From assembly GCA_021396245.1 (NCBI GenBank), contig WNYE01000001.1:1-64000 (forward strand): 64,000 nucleotides of DNA. The letters run 5' to 3'. Source of the DNA: Sporothrix humicola. Taxonomy: Eukaryota > Ascomycota > Sordariomycetes > Ophiostomatales > Ophiostomataceae. Position numbers and translations under genes: made by a program. Shown piece after piece: positions 19,295 through 30,447 of the stretch; positions within the stretch are counted from its first letter, which is position 1, and every line of letters starts with the position of its first letter. The notes below the pieces were generated by a model, which had not been told where the DNA came from, did no database searches, and saw only the letters and a program-made list of their open reading frames with translations.

Positions 19295-21818
19295 TTACAC
19301 AACCTCGCTCTGCAGCAGCCGCATCTGCGACCCGGCGTTGTCGGCGAGAATGTTTTGAATCACCGGCACCAGGTTGACTCGCTCGAGACGGCTGGCCAGC
19401 AGGTGGACATCGCGCTGGGCGGACGCAAAGGCGGCGAGCGACTGCTGGCGGCTGTTCTCAAAGGCGTGGGCCAGAGCACTCCTCTCCGCGGCATGGAGCG
19501 TGGTGAGGCGCGCGAGGACGGCGCCGCCGCGTTGGCGGTACTCGTCGGCGACGTCGTCAATGGCGGCTTCCTTGGATTTGAGGTGGCGGAGGATGGTCTA
19601 GGTGTTGTTAGTGGTGACTTGAATCTGATTGCAGAGGGGAAGAGAACATACCTTGCACACGTAGCCCATGATTTGGCCCGTCTCTTTGTAGGGGTCGGTC
19701 TCGTCGAGCCAAATGTCCCTGGCTGAAGCAGATGCGGACGCCGACGCCGAGGCGGGCTGGTCCGACTGGTGGTGGTTGTAGTTGCTGGAGCTGCTAGCAG
19801 AAAGCAGCCGCATCATCTCACGTGCAATGCCATCAGAGTCTGTGACATTGACATAGGCATTGGGCATGGCCTGGCTGTGACGAAGGTGGGCAAGGCCATC
19901 AAGCTGGTCCCTCGAAAAGTGAGGCGGCTGGTATGCCTGGGCCTGATGGGTCTGATGGGTCTGCTGGACTTGAGGCGCCTGTTGAGCAAAGTGATGCGAG
20001 AACTGTTGGGCAAACTGTGGATTGTTTTGTGCCTGAGTGCGGCGGTCCTGCTGCACGCCGTGCTTGCCCTTTACCGGCTTGGGTGGCTTGGCTGCCTGAG
20101 GAGGTGGCTGCACCGGTGCGGTGCTCTGCAGAAGCTTGGCCGTAAAGTGCGTCTGTGTCTGCTGTGGCTCGTCCTCGTCCATGCTCTCGACGAAAGGATC
20201 GTGGGGAACAGCTTTCTTCTGCATCGCCTTGCGGGCCTTGGTCTCGGCGGGAGCCTGCTGGGCGTGGCTCTTTTCAGACTGAACCTCCTGAGGCCTCTGC
20301 TTCTTTTCCTTTTGGTGATGAGCAGAAGTAGAAGCAGGCGATCTCTCGCGCTTGTGGGATGCTGGCTTGTCAACAAGCTGCCTGCCGCGGACAATGGTCT
20401 CTTCTTCTTCGACCACCATCTCCTCCTTGACCTTGGTGACCATCTTGGTGGACAGTTTCTTTGCATTCTTGGCGACTGGGCCCGTCTTCTTCTCAGGCAC
20501 AGTCATGGGAGCCGGCACATCGGACGACTTGGACGAGTGCTTGGCGGCAGACTCTGGAACAAGCGTCTGGGCCAAGGGAGTAGTAAAGGAAGTCATGCCC
20601 GTGTCGGGAACATATGCAGCATCCGACAACTCGTCTTCTTCTTCTTCCTCCTCTTCCTCCTCCTCATCGCTGCTGGGTCCGTCCGAGCTGATGAGGATGG
20701 GAACACGCTCGCCACGAGGACGTAGCTTCTTGGTAATGCTCTCAACAGGGAGGGCAGGGAGCTCTATGTCATCTGGGATGCGGAACTCATCTTCGGCGTC
20801 GTCCATCTTCTCCACTTTGACAGGAGGAGCAGGGGCAGAAGCAGGTGGACGAGAGACTGTCTTCTTCTTGGTCTCACGAGGCTTGGCGGGCTCTTTGGGC
20901 TTCACAGGCTCTTTGGGCTTGGCCGGTTCTTTGGGTTTGGTGGCCCTCTTTGCAGGAGCCTTCTTGGCAGCCTTGGGGGCAGGAGGAGGTTTGGCGGTGG
21001 CTGCTGGAGCCTCCTTCTCAACAGCCTTGGGCTGCACCTTGTTTGTTTTTGCCTCATTTTCGGACTGCAGAGGCGTGGAGATGGGGTCGAGGAACGACCG
21101 CTTGGCAACTCTCTTTTGGTTCTTGACGGGCCCCTTCTTGGCCGAGGGCATGAGTCCGCCATTGACACCGACGGGAGCAGGAACAGGGCTGGACGGCTTG
21201 GGAGCAGCAGCGGGCGATGTGCTCACCAGGACGGCCTTCTTGTCAAACTCGACCACGGCAGGCCGGTGCGTCGACTTGGGCGACATGGGCAGCTCGTACG
21301 GGTCGCCATTGTCCGTCTCCAGCTCAGGGAACATGGGGTTCTACAATGTTAGGCGAAGCAGATAGAATGGTACGGAGGAAAAGAGTACTCACCGTCTTGT
21401 GTGGCCCTGACGGGCCAGAAGGTCTGCCACGCTGGGACTCGTTTTGAGACGCCCCCTTCATGGACTTGCTCATCTTGGTGTTCTTCTTGGGGCGGGCCTC
21501 GACGGGCGACGACAGGTAAATGTCAGTCGAGGGATGGGCCTCGAGCGGCTTTTTGGCCTTGTTCGGGCGGGCCTTGGTCGACTTGGTGGCAGACACAGTT
21601 TTAGACGCAGACACAGGCTTCTTGCGGGACGAACCCTCACCGTTGTCCTTGGCCTTGGCCTTGGGATCGAGCTGCAGATCACTGAGCTGCTCACCGTCTG
21701 CGCCAATGTCGATGCCGTAAATGTCTGGAAGCACTGGCATGTCTGCAATGTCGGGCAGAAGGGTGTCTGCCCACATGACATCGGTCATGTACTGGAGGTC
21801 CTCGTCGGTGATGGACAT
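19295..21818 (-). CDS. Large disordered Lys/Pro/Ala-rich nuclear protein, function unknown
   Basis: Three exons on the minus strand: 21818-21393, 21340-19652 and 19597-19295, with introns 21341-21392 (GTGAGT...TAG) and 19598-19651 (GTATGT...TAG). Both junctions are phase 0, giving 805 residues. The N-terminus MSITDEDLQYMTDVMWADTL looks ordered. The middle is disordered, with KEPAK-type repeats, a run of ten Glu after SSDEEE, and Gln-rich stretches. The C-terminal ~120 residues (from about WLDETDPYKETGQIMGYVCK to LARLTTLHAAERSALAH and onward) are predicted helical and probably form a coiled coil or conserved fungal domain. Many basic clusters suggest nuclear location and nucleic-acid or chromatin binding. 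I do not recognise the family. Confidence 0.8.
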
Positions 21819-22074
21819 CTTGGATCTGCGGACGTGAAAGTAAAGCGTGTGAGTGGTGTAAGTGAGGGATAAGTGGGGCTTTGTCGAGATGGACTGTGTT
21901 GTCCACAAAGATCAATCACGACAAGACACAAACTGGTCGCAAAATGGATGCAAAGAAGAAAAATAGAAGTTTGAGAATGGAGATTGGCGAGAAAGGGGAA
22001 AATTCCAAGAAAAAGGGGGGATCGATCATTTTCCTGCGTGTAAGGAAGGAGCGCATGTGCTTGTCATGTGTTGA

Positions 22075-22136
22075 GGAAAGAGCGACACCAATTCGTGTTT
22101 ACATGGAAGGCGCAAACTGGTGATGTCGCTCTTTCC
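22075..22136. repeat. Perfect 13-bp inverted repeat (hairpin)
   Basis: GGAAAGAGCGACA (22075-22087) and its exact reverse complement (22124-22136) are separated by 36 nt; pairing can extend inward with a one-base bulge (ACCA/TGGT). It lies between the promoter of the 805-residue protein gene and the 3' end of the methyltransferase gene. It could be a 3'-end structure or a tiny inverted-repeat element. Confidence 0.75.
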
Positions 22137-22246
22137 CATTTCATCTTCAGGCAAACAGCTAATATGGAAAATATTATCACACATAAATTGGCATGTGAAA
22201 GCTCACAGGAATAGCAGTTCATGTCATTTATAATCAATTTGAGCAA

Positions 22247-23122
22247 TCACTTCCACCCCAGCGTCTCTGCTTCCGCCGACAGCATCCACGCATCCTCTGT
22301 TTCCGCCCATTCCTCGGCAGCCTTGACCGTCTCGGCAATCTGGTCTTCAGTGATGCCCGCATTCAGCCAGTTCTGGTAGAACTGGCCGCCAGGCGTCAAG
22401 AGTCCCTTTGTCCGCCAAGCCATTCTTGCCCGCTGTTCTCGTCCCGAAAACACTCGAGCGCCTGCACCGACCAGTACTTTCCCGCCGTCGGCATCGAAAC
22501 CAGCCGCGCGGAAGAGCGCGGGCGTCACAGCACCCGAGTTGTCGTACCCCTCCGGCGCATTTTGGAGTAGGACACGCCGCTGGTAGGGCACCCAGAGTCG
22601 GTCGATCGCCAGCCCGCGGGGGTAGAAATGGGTGTCGCAGCCGTCGCGCGAGCCGAGGACGCCGCCCGGTTTGAGCACCCGGCGCATCTCGACGACGGCC
22701 TGGCGGGGCAGGTCGGGCGGGGGCAAGTGGCCCAGAACTTGGGAGCAGTAGACAACGTCAAATGTGTTGTCAGGAAAGGGGAGGCCCTTCAGGACGTCGG
22801 CTTGCAAAAAGGAGACGGTGCGATCCCCTGGCTTGCCGACTGTGCCGTCGTCGGGGTGGAGAGGGATGTTGTTGTCGGTGGCGACCTCGCGGGCTTTTGC
22901 TAGAACCTCGGGAGCGATATCGATTCCGACAACAGCTCCTTCCGAGGCATACTTGAGAAAGCCAGTAGTGATTGTCCCCGGACCGCATCCAACATCGAGG
23001 ACATAGTCGGTGGGCTTGATGTAGGGCACCAGGAAACCGGCGTCAGCATCAGCACGGCGACGAAGATGCGTGGCGAGCGTGTGCTCTGTGTAGCCGTGCG
23101 TGTACTTGACTTCTTGGGCCAT
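22247..23122 (-). CDS. SAM-dependent class I methyltransferase (UbiE/Coq5-like fold)
   Basis: 291 residues, intronless, ATG at 23122. Motif I is YVLDVGCGPGTITTGF (residues 40-55), the acidic ribose-binding residue lies in GIDIAPEVL, followed by SFLQADVLKGLPFPDNTFDVVYCSQVLGHL and RRVLKPGG (post-motif). This is the standard Rossmann methyltransferase domain of Methyltransf_11/25 type. The C-terminal third (with VPYQRRVL, REQRARMAW and a final helix EEWAETEDAW) is shared by a group of fungal small-molecule methyltransferases. The substrate is unknown. No other secondary-metabolism gene is evident next to it. No signal peptide, so cytosolic. Confidence 0.88.
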   Translation of the reverse strand: MAQEVKYTHGYTEHTLATHLRRRADADAGFLVPYIKPTDYVLDVGCGPGTITTGFLKYASEGAVVGIDIAPEVLAKAREVATDNNIPLHPDDGTVGKPGDRTVSFLQADVLKGLPFPDNTFDVVYCSQVLGHLPPPDLPRQAVVEMRRVLKPGGVLGSRDGCDTHFYPRGLAIDRLWVPYQRRVLLQNAPEGYDNSGAVTPALFRAAGFDADGGKVLVGAGARVFSGREQRARMAWRTKGLLTPGGQFYQNWLNAGITEDQIAETVKAAEEWAETEDAWMLSAEAETLGWK

Positions 23123-23856
23123 TTTGGTGAGGGTGACGTTTGTTGTTATGAGTGTCTGAGAAGATGTAATGTTAGAGATGCCTCAGTCCTTTCTCCAAGA
23201 TGAGGCACCAACTTGATATTTATGCTTCTTAACGAGAACATGTCCTTCCACTCTCACTCGTCTGTCTTCAACTCCGACAGCTCTGACAAGCAAATCGGTA
23301 GCTCGGATGGTGCCATTTGGCTGCAGCTAAAGCCGGACAGCTCTTGTAGCTCAGGTACGAGACAGCTGCCGTTTGCCCCTACGTCACTCGGAGTTAGAGC
23401 CAAATCCCACGCCCGCACCGGCTGGCTCCACCATTTAGGACTTGGCAGTCCCGCGTTTGGCAATTTCTAGGACTTACACGGCATATGGAATATCAGTTGT
23501 AGGACTGCATTTTTGTCCACGATGATAAATGGAATTATCTCCCAGACGCGTATCTCGTGTGGTAAATTCTCGTATTTTGCCATGACGCGTTTCACATTGA
23601 CGAATGATTTGCTTTCTATTTTTATCATTTTTCTTATCCGACTTCCAGTATGTGATGGTTGCACCGATCTTACAAGACGGTGTTGAGGAAGTCATGACAT
23701 ACGCATGTAGGACACCCATCTTGTTATGGGCTAACCATATTTTATTGAGAGTAAAAAGTATGACGAAAATATCCGGAGAGCATTCTAATAAAGGAGAAAA
23801 CGATAAGAGAAAAAACACACTCGCCCCTGAGACTCTAGGACTCTTCCTCCTCTGGC
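23123..23856. other. Intergenic region
   Basis: 734 bp between two genes on the same strand: promoter of the methyltransferase and 3' flank of the hydrolase. Two single ACGCGT sites occur at about 23,545 and 23,585, but not in the paired arrangement seen in the oxygenase array. No gene seen. Confidence 0.5.
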
Positions 23857-25212
23857 TTACTTCCGGTCGACACGGTTGGCAATCACATTGTCGAACCAGT
23901 CGTAAATCAGCCCGTTGACATGGTCCATCGCTCCCACATGGCAGTGGTTCTGGGCTGCATCAGCCGCCGTCAGCCAGTTGTAGCTCGCCAGGCCGGGGCG
24001 AAGAGCATCGCGGACTTTCTCGGGTTGGCCAGGGAAGAAGATATCCTCGGACGGCGCGCCGATCCACACGGGGCACGTCACTTGCTGTGCCAGGCCTCCG
24101 GCGAGCGTCATGGGCTCTGTCTTGCGCAGAAACTCGCTGACGGTCGATACGTCAAAGCTCCAGACGCCCTGCTGCAGGCTCCAGACGGTCTCGGTATCGG
24201 CCAGCCCAGAGGCCAGGTAGGCATCCACTTCGGCGTCAAAGGCCGAGTAGTTGCCGGCGTCCCACAAGTCCTTGACAGGGCCCTGTAGGGTGTTGTAGTA
24301 GGGCTCAAAGACGCTGTACAGGCCGTCGACGGCAAAGACGGCCGCCAGGCGATGCTCGAATGCGGCCGCCCTCAAAGCCAGAAAGCCGCCCATGGAGTAG
24401 CCAAACAGGCCGAGCTTGCTGCCGTCGACTTCGGGGCGGGCACCCGACAACAAATAGTCGACAACGGGCGTCACGACTGACTCCCACTCAGTGATGAAGC
24501 CCAAGTTCTGCTCACGGCGGACAGTCGGCTGGCCGGGTCCTTCATACGTAATCACATTGTAGCCGCGAGCGAGAGCATCAAAGCCGGTGGCGTGCAGCAT
24601 CTCTTCCTGGGCGCCATCGTAGCCGTTGCCCAGGATCACGGTGGGCCGCGGGTTCGTGGCGTTGGCGCCCTCGGCACGGTAGTAGATGCACGGGATGGAA
24701 AAGTTGCCGCTTGCCGCCTTCAAAGTGATGCGTTCGCCAGGGATGGGCAGCAGGGCAATGGCACTGTTGAAAGCTGCCGTCTGGTTGGCCCAGAACGTGG
24801 TGAGACGAGGATCAGAGGCGTTGCCGTGCAGATAAAAGTCGGCCGACCGGAAATAGGTCGAGGCCCGGAAGAAAGCATTGCGGGCCGTCACCGGGTCCAG
24901 AGTGGTATTGATGGCCTGGGCTTGGGCGTAAACATGGTTGGCGAGCTTGTTAAAGGCACCAGAGAAACTCTCGAGGTCACCAGGGACAATACCACCTGCA
25001 GCCTGCAAGACTTCACCAGTATCAGCGCCGAAAGAGCGGGACAGACTGGCTGTGCGGAGAAGCTCATAAGAGAAGGAGCTGTCGCTGCTCAAGGGAAGTT
25101 GGGTTGAGTTGGCCGTCGAGTTCGTGGACGACGTGCTGGGAATGGCTGCAGAGGATGCTGTGGCTGCCAAGTATGCCAGCAGGATACTCTTGATCATCTT
25201 GGAGTTGATCAT
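23857..25212 (-). CDS. Secreted alpha/beta hydrolase (dipeptidyl peptidase/esterase-like)
   Basis: 451 residues, no introns. The N-terminus (MIKSILLAYLAATASSAAIP after an upstream MINSK) is a signal peptide followed by a Ser/Thr/Asn-rich segment; several N-glycosylation sequons follow. The hydrolase core has GNGYDGAQEEML (oxyanion region), YEGPGQPTVRR and the nucleophile elbow LFGYSMGG with Ser273. A C-terminal NHCHVGAMDH supplies the likely catalytic His. This layout fits fungal relatives of 2,6-dihydropseudooxynicotine hydrolase/DUF1100-type enzymes, which hydrolyse C-C or ester bonds, but I cannot assign a substrate. A TATA-like sequence (minus strand, about 25379-25392) lies about 170 bp upstream. 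Divergent from a Zn2Cys6 regulator. Confidence 0.87.
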   Translation of the reverse strand: MINSKMIKSILLAYLAATASSAAIPSTSSTNSTANSTQLPLSSDSSFSYELLRTASLSRSFGADTGEVLQAAGGIVPGDLESFSGAFNKLANHVYAQAQAINTTLDPVTARNAFFRASTYFRSADFYLHGNASDPRLTTFWANQTAAFNSAIALLPIPGERITLKAASGNFSIPCIYYRAEGANATNPRPTVILGNGYDGAQEEMLHATGFDALARGYNVITYEGPGQPTVRREQNLGFITEWESVVTPVVDYLLSGARPEVDGSKLGLFGYSMGGFLALRAAAFEHRLAAVFAVDGLYSVFEPYYNTLQGPVKDLWDAGNYSAFDAEVDAYLASGLADTETVWSLQQGVWSFDVSTVSEFLRKTEPMTLAGGLAQQVTCPVWIGAPSEDIFFPGQPEKVRDALRPGLASYNWLTAADAAQNHCHVGAMDHVNGLIYDWFDNVIANRVDRK

Positions 25213-26298
25213 TGTGAAAATGAGTTGTGAAGTTTAGGTGAAGAATGGATTTATCAAAACAAGTCAAGGAATGTGATGTTGTTGTTAAAAGATGTGTCTG
25301 TGGTGGAGCTGGTAGAAAAGATGTGTGATGAGGATGATGAGACAAGAAGAACAACAAGACTCGACATGAGGGAGACGACCATATTTATATCCATCCTGGG
25401 CACCCATCATGTCGGTGTCTTCGACTTGATCTTGTAGAATCTCGCCCTTTCTGACCTGAATAGGAAATGGCCTGTTAGAAACATAGCCATGGGTAGTCCT
25501 CTCTCGATATATCGGAGAATAAACAAGGCTGACGACCGGCAGAGCAGCAATAAGCTTTCTTGGTCTTTCTTCCCGTCGATCTTTGAACAACACTGCCATG
25601 ACCGTTCACCTCAACGGCCCGACCGAATATTGGAATAAGCTTTCCAGATCCACCAGACGTCTGGCATGGTCCGAGTGTCTTCCTAAAGAGGGAATGCCGG
25701 GCAAGGGATGGAGTTTTCGAGAAGGCGATGAAGGCATTTCCTGGAAGGCAGAATTAGTCCATCACTCGATTGCCCTGAAGTGGGGCAGTTCTCACTTACA
25801 AAAGTTGATTAAAAGAAACCTGTGGTCACATTTTGCTGGAAGACTTTTGTCTCTTCCTTTTCTTCTCGTTTTCGTTGTCGTACGCGCCGGTCAATGGAGG
25901 TCGAGATGCTGACAGTTGGTGGAAGAACACAAAAACAGGCTCAGCTGTGGGAGTACAAAAGTGCAGGTGCGATGGGAGAGAGAGACCCACCTTTGAGAGA
26001 CTTGGTCCGAGCGTCTTCCCATTTAGGCAAGAGCTTCAAGCAGCTCCAAACAGCTGCAGGTCTTGCCTTGTAGGGCAGGCGCAACACGAACACCAGAACC
26101 CGTGAGCATCTCGAAGTGAGGAGGGGAAAATGAGGCAGGCACGACTAGTCGAATCTCCCAAACATCTCAATGCACCTTTTCGTTCTCGCATATCAGCAAC
26201 AATGCCTCAACACGAGATTGTCTGAATGCGAAAACGACGTCCAATGACCGGCACTCCCCCCTCGATCTCCACATCACACTTGCACTTGGACAGCTGCC
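25213..26298. promoter_or_regulatory. Divergent promoter region (hydrolase / Zn2Cys6 factor)
   Basis: 1,086 bp between the starts of the secreted hydrolase (minus) and the Zn2Cys6 factor (plus). A TATA-like box for the hydrolase lies at about 25379-25392 (minus-strand GGATATAAATATG). No gene found. A shared region of this size is consistent with, but does not prove, co-regulation. Confidence 0.45.
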
Positions 26299-27899
26299 AT
26301 GGCTTCTCCCCAACCGTGCCGCAATTGCGCGGTTGGCAGAATCAGTGTGAGTTCCCCATTTACTTCGATAGGAAGGCTTTGATAGCTCACAATGTGCCTG
26401 GCTGACCTCCCATCTAGTGTGACTTTGTGAAGCCCGTTTGCACACCCTGCAAACAGTCTGGACGGCCATGCACGGGTGCTGGCCGGGCACTGGTGTTCAA
26501 GATGACGACCATAGGTGCCGACCAACAGCCGACTACGACTACAAGCACATCTACAACCAGTTATCCTGCAACCCCCTCCATCACACAATCGGCAGCTGCC
26601 TCTTCTCTCGACACAATTGCCGAGCAGGAACGCCATATTGGCTTCTTCTGGAACGCCTACCTGCCCAACGGCGAGCCATTTCCCGACGAGGCCGGCCGAT
26701 ACACTACATGCGGCTGGACACGAGTTGCACGAGAGATATGCCAGAGTGCTGTGGGAGAAGGCAGTAGAAATGATACGACTGGCGTTGTCCGCCTTGCCAT
26801 TGTGGCCAACAGTCTGTGCATGCTCGGCAGTCAACACCGCGAGCCCAAGATGGTCGAAGACGGCCACCAAGTCTACGGGACAGCGCTGCAACAAATGCGG
26901 ACAGCACTCCAACAATTTGAGTCAAGAGAAGACAGAAAGCTGGCCCTTCTCATTGCCTCGCGCCTTTTGACCATGTTTACACTTCTTTTCGGACGAGATG
27001 TGACGGAACGCGGGCCACCTACGACAGCACAAGGACAAGCCTGGGTCGGACTCAATGCTGGCGAGATGGCATTGCTGCTGTCTAGCCGGCCGGAAGCGTA
27101 CCAAATAGGTGCTGCACATCAGGTCTTTGTCGACACACGGCTCCACCTCTTCCTTCCATATCTCATCTCCAAGTCGAGAACGACACTCAGTCGGCCGAAC
27201 TGGATGACAGCGCCGTGGGAAGTCATCCCAAAGACACCGCTCGACCGCCTCATCGACCTCATCGGGCAGATTCCAGCTCTCGCCGAGGACCTCACTGCCA
27301 TCAACAACAATGAGACACTCTCGGACGATGACAAGAAGACGGCCAAGCGTGGATTGCGGCCTCGGTACAGCGCTTTTGTCGCAGAAATGGAAGGCTGGTT
27401 CGACAGTGTCGTGGCAGAACTCGGAATCGAGGACCTGCTTGTCAGCAGAAAGTCAAAGAAGAGAAAGAGAGGGGCAGAAACATCGTCCGTCCTTGACCTG
27501 GCCAAAGCACACACGATCGTGCTTTTCTGGGCGACATGTCTGCTGTTTCGTGGTGGTCTTTTGCAAGTCCTAAACAAGCCGGGCGACATCCGCCCGCAGT
27601 TTGTCAACCTGCCCGCCATCCGCTACAACATGCTCAAGGTCATGGCCAACGTTTTCTTTTCGCCGGGCGCAAAGCTGACCGCCAGCTGGTACAGCATCAA
27701 CATTGCCCTATTCCCGTTGCGCATTGTCATAAGCACGATTGGGAGGGTCGAAGATGGAGACAACGATGTCTCCCCCCTCTCACCCGCCGAGGTCGAGCTG
27801 ATGACGGGCATCTCCAACGAATGCAAAGCCCGCGGCGTCGTCAGCTTCTTGAACAGCATGGGCCAGTACATGTCAGAGGCCGACGCAAAGGACGAGTGA
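26299..27899 (+). CDS. Zn2Cys6 transcription factor
   Basis: Exon 1 26299-26346, intron 26347-26417 (GTGAGT...CTAG), exon 2 26418-27899; 509 residues. Splicing completes the binuclear zinc cluster: Cys7-x2-Cys10-x6-Cys17-x6-Cys24-x2-Cys27-x6-Cys34, with Pro and basic residues in the loops. The fact that the cluster appears only after splicing strongly supports the intron. The rest is a regulatory region with the pattern of fungal C6 factors (IGFFWNAYLPNGEPFPDE, LLIASRLLTMFTLLFGRD). A basic KSKKRKRGAE segment near residue 360 may be an NLS. It starts divergently from the secreted hydrolase, so that gene is a plausible target; this is inference from position only. Confidence 0.9.
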
Positions 27900-29280
27900 T
27901 CTCACGACAAAACAGAATAACTGTGTCTGTCAGTTCACCCACAAGCTCACGAATGAGAGCTCTTCCATTGGCGAATTATCGTCACTTCATGGAGTCTTTG
28001 CATCTTTCTCTACAGAAGATAAAATGAGACGAGCCTGTGCATATGACCTTGGCCGCAGGATATCCACATAAGCTTCGAATTGATATTTCCGACCATATCC
28101 CGGCAACAGTTCATGAGACAGACCGACAGAAAACAGAAAGTCAAAATTTTGATGGCCATCGCGGTTTGCTATGCCGAAAGCGGCAACGACCTCGATGCAA
28201 CAGCGCCGATGGCGTGATTGACTAGCGACGCACACCATTAAAACCCCAGCTTTTTGGGCGGTTTTTGGTCGCCCAAAATGTGGTCTCTGCCGCCCTGGAC
28301 CGTCCTGGGCCGCATTGCAAAACCGCTCGTGGACCCTCTTTTTTCCTTTTCGGTTCACTGTCAGTCGCATCCTGTTATCCCATTGGCCGCCTTTTCTGGC
28401 GTCTTTGGCGTGGGATGGACGGACGGCCGGTCGTCGGTGCCTCGACTGGCTCGACTGCCTCCACTCAATGCGCTCCCCAAGATGTTGTCATTTTATTACC
28501 TTCTCACGGTTTTTATTGCTCACACCCGGCGCTCGACAGAAAACCCACCCGAGAATTGGGATGGCTGGTGCTTTTGGGGGAGTCTCTTGGTGAAGAAAGA
28601 CTTTTATGAGAGAGCAGTGCTGTCCAAGCGATTGACTTGGCGCGAGGAACAAAGGAAAATTAAATAAAAGAAGCGGAAAAAATAGAGGGGAAAAAAAAAG
28701 ACGACGACGAGCAATTGACTCGAAGGATCCTAGAAAAAGAGGACCCCCAAAGGCGGTCTCGTCGGTCTCGTCTCGTCACGTCTTGTCGACCTGCAGGGTC
28801 TGGGTCTGGGCGTGGGGAGAGCTCTCTTTTTGTCAGTCATTCTGGCAGAATTTTCCCGTCTTTTTCTTTCCTGCGCGAAGCTCGCGTCTCTTTTGTCTTT
28901 TTCTCCTCTTTCCCCCCGTCCGTTGTTGCATCCTGTCATACATCTCACATCTTACGTCTTACGTCGCTTTCTCTTTTTGTCGACCAGCTCGGTTCTGATT
29001 ATCTTTTGCTGGAAGACCAAGCGTCTCTTTCTTTCTCACCTGCACACCTCCAGCTTTATTTTCTTTTGCGTTGTGCGGCTCGCGCCCTGTGTGTTTTCTT
29101 TGATACCCTTTCCCCCAGAATCCTCCCTTCTCCCTCCTCCCGTCTCCCGTCCCCCTTGCTTTACTTTTAAAGAGACGGGTCCGGTTTATTTGCGGCTGTT
29201 TACTTACTCTGTTTCTCTGGTTTTTTTCTTTCTCTCTTCAGCCTTATTGGCCTTCCATGCCCTTACACTACACATTCACC
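27900..29280. other. Intergenic region with pyrimidine-rich leader of the BTB gene
   Basis: About 1.4 kb. The last ~500 bp (28,780-29,260) are strongly pyrimidine-rich on the plus strand, typical of the promoter/5' leader of well-expressed fungal genes. No gene seen; open frames here follow the skewed composition. Confidence 0.5.
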
Positions 29281-30447
29281 ATGTCGAAAATCTACGAGAT
29301 CGACCCCGAAGCCGACACGCTCGTCGTTGTGCGCCCGCTGGCCGAGTCCTTTGCGCCGTGGCCCGAGAACGACAGCAACGGCCCTGTTACCCCGAAAAAC
29401 GGTCTTGCCAACGGCCACGGCCCGGCGGATGTGCGCATCAAGGTGTCGTCCAAGCACCTGAGCCTCGCCTCGCCGCGCTTCCGCGACATTCTTGCGCAAA
29501 AGGCGGCGGCTGCAACTATTGTTAATGGCAATGGCGCCAATGGCGTGAACGGCAAGCTGTCGCCCAACGGTACGACGACGCCGCCCGCCAGCCCCAACTC
29601 GCTGTGGCGCAAGCAGGTCGCGGCCTCGACGTCGCCGACGGCGGACGAGTCGGACGGCCGCATCCACATTGTGCTCGACGGCCTGGACGCGGACGCCACG
29701 ACGACGGTCCTCAACATTGTGCACGGCCGCGGCGGCAAGGACCGCGTGCCCAAGACTGTGTCCCTCGAGGCGCTGGCGCGCATTGCCGTCGTCGTCGACA
29801 AGCTCAAGCTGCAGGATGCTGTCGAGATTTACGCCGACCGCTGGGTCGACGAGCTGTACCGCAAGGGCGTGCCGTCGCAAAAGGACAGCCGTCGCGATCT
29901 GGTGCTTTGGATCTACATTGCGTATGTCTTTGAGCGCGACCAGATTTTCCGCGAGGCCACCAAGATTGCCGCCACGCAGCTCACGGGCCCGCTGCCCAAC
30001 CTGCCGAACCTGCCGCTGCGCGCCAAGATAGCGCACGACATTGACCTGCAGCGCCAGGAGGTGATTGCGCAGGCGCTCGACATTCTGGAGGGTGCCGTCG
30101 ACAAGCTCGTGCAGGGCGGTCTGGATGCGGACGAGGAGATCACGGCCGAGGGCGAGGTCACCAACTCGGACACGTTCTTGCTGGGCGCCCTGCTGCGCAC
30201 GCTGCACCGCAACAAGATCTTTTGGCCCCGCCCGGCGGCCCCCTACAAGGGTGTCTCCATCGCCGCCATCAGCCGCGCCGCGCACGACGTGCAGACCCAG
30301 GTCTGGCGCACGGCGTTCCGGATCGGCGACGCGACGCGCAACAACCGCACCAACAACCAGCTGCTGCTGACGCCGCAGCTCGACAACCTGCGGGCCAACG
30401 TGGCCGGGCTGGCGCTGAAAAGCGACCTCGGCTACAACCTATATTAG
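29281..30447 (+). CDS. BTB/POZ-like domain protein
   Basis: 388 residues from the ATG at 29281, which has a CACC context; an in-frame ATG eight codons upstream is less likely because fungal homologs begin with a short M-x-K-x-(Y/F)-E-(I/V)-DP(E/D) segment. VRIKVSSKHLSLASPRFRDIL near residue 53 is the hallmark first half of fungal BTB-like domains. A low-complexity Asn/Gly/Ala insert (about 75-115) interrupts the domain before IHIVLDGLDADATTTVLNIVHG and the helical KLQDAVEIYADRWV segment. These proteins mediate protein-protein interactions; many are of unknown function. Codon usage is very GC-rich and the gene is intronless. Confidence 0.82.
   Translation: MSKIYEIDPEADTLVVVRPLAESFAPWPENDSNGPVTPKNGLANGHGPADVRIKVSSKHLSLASPRFRDILAQKAAAATIVNGNGANGVNGKLSPNGTTTPPASPNSLWRKQVAASTSPTADESDGRIHIVLDGLDADATTTVLNIVHGRGGKDRVPKTVSLEALARIAVVVDKLKLQDAVEIYADRWVDELYRKGVPSQKDSRRDLVLWIYIAYVFERDQIFREATKIAATQLTGPLPNLPNLPLRAKIAHDIDLQRQEVIAQALDILEGAVDKLVQGGLDADEEITAEGEVTNSDTFLLGALLRTLHRNKIFWPRPAAPYKGVSIAAISRAAHDVQTQVWRTAFRIGDATRNNRTNNQLLLTPQLDNLRANVAGLALKSDLGYNLY

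Noticed and set aside
29263..30285. 340-codon minus-strand frame opposite the BTB gene
   Set aside because: Shadow of a GC-rich coding strand; it has no domain and the plus strand has a clear BTB-like signature.
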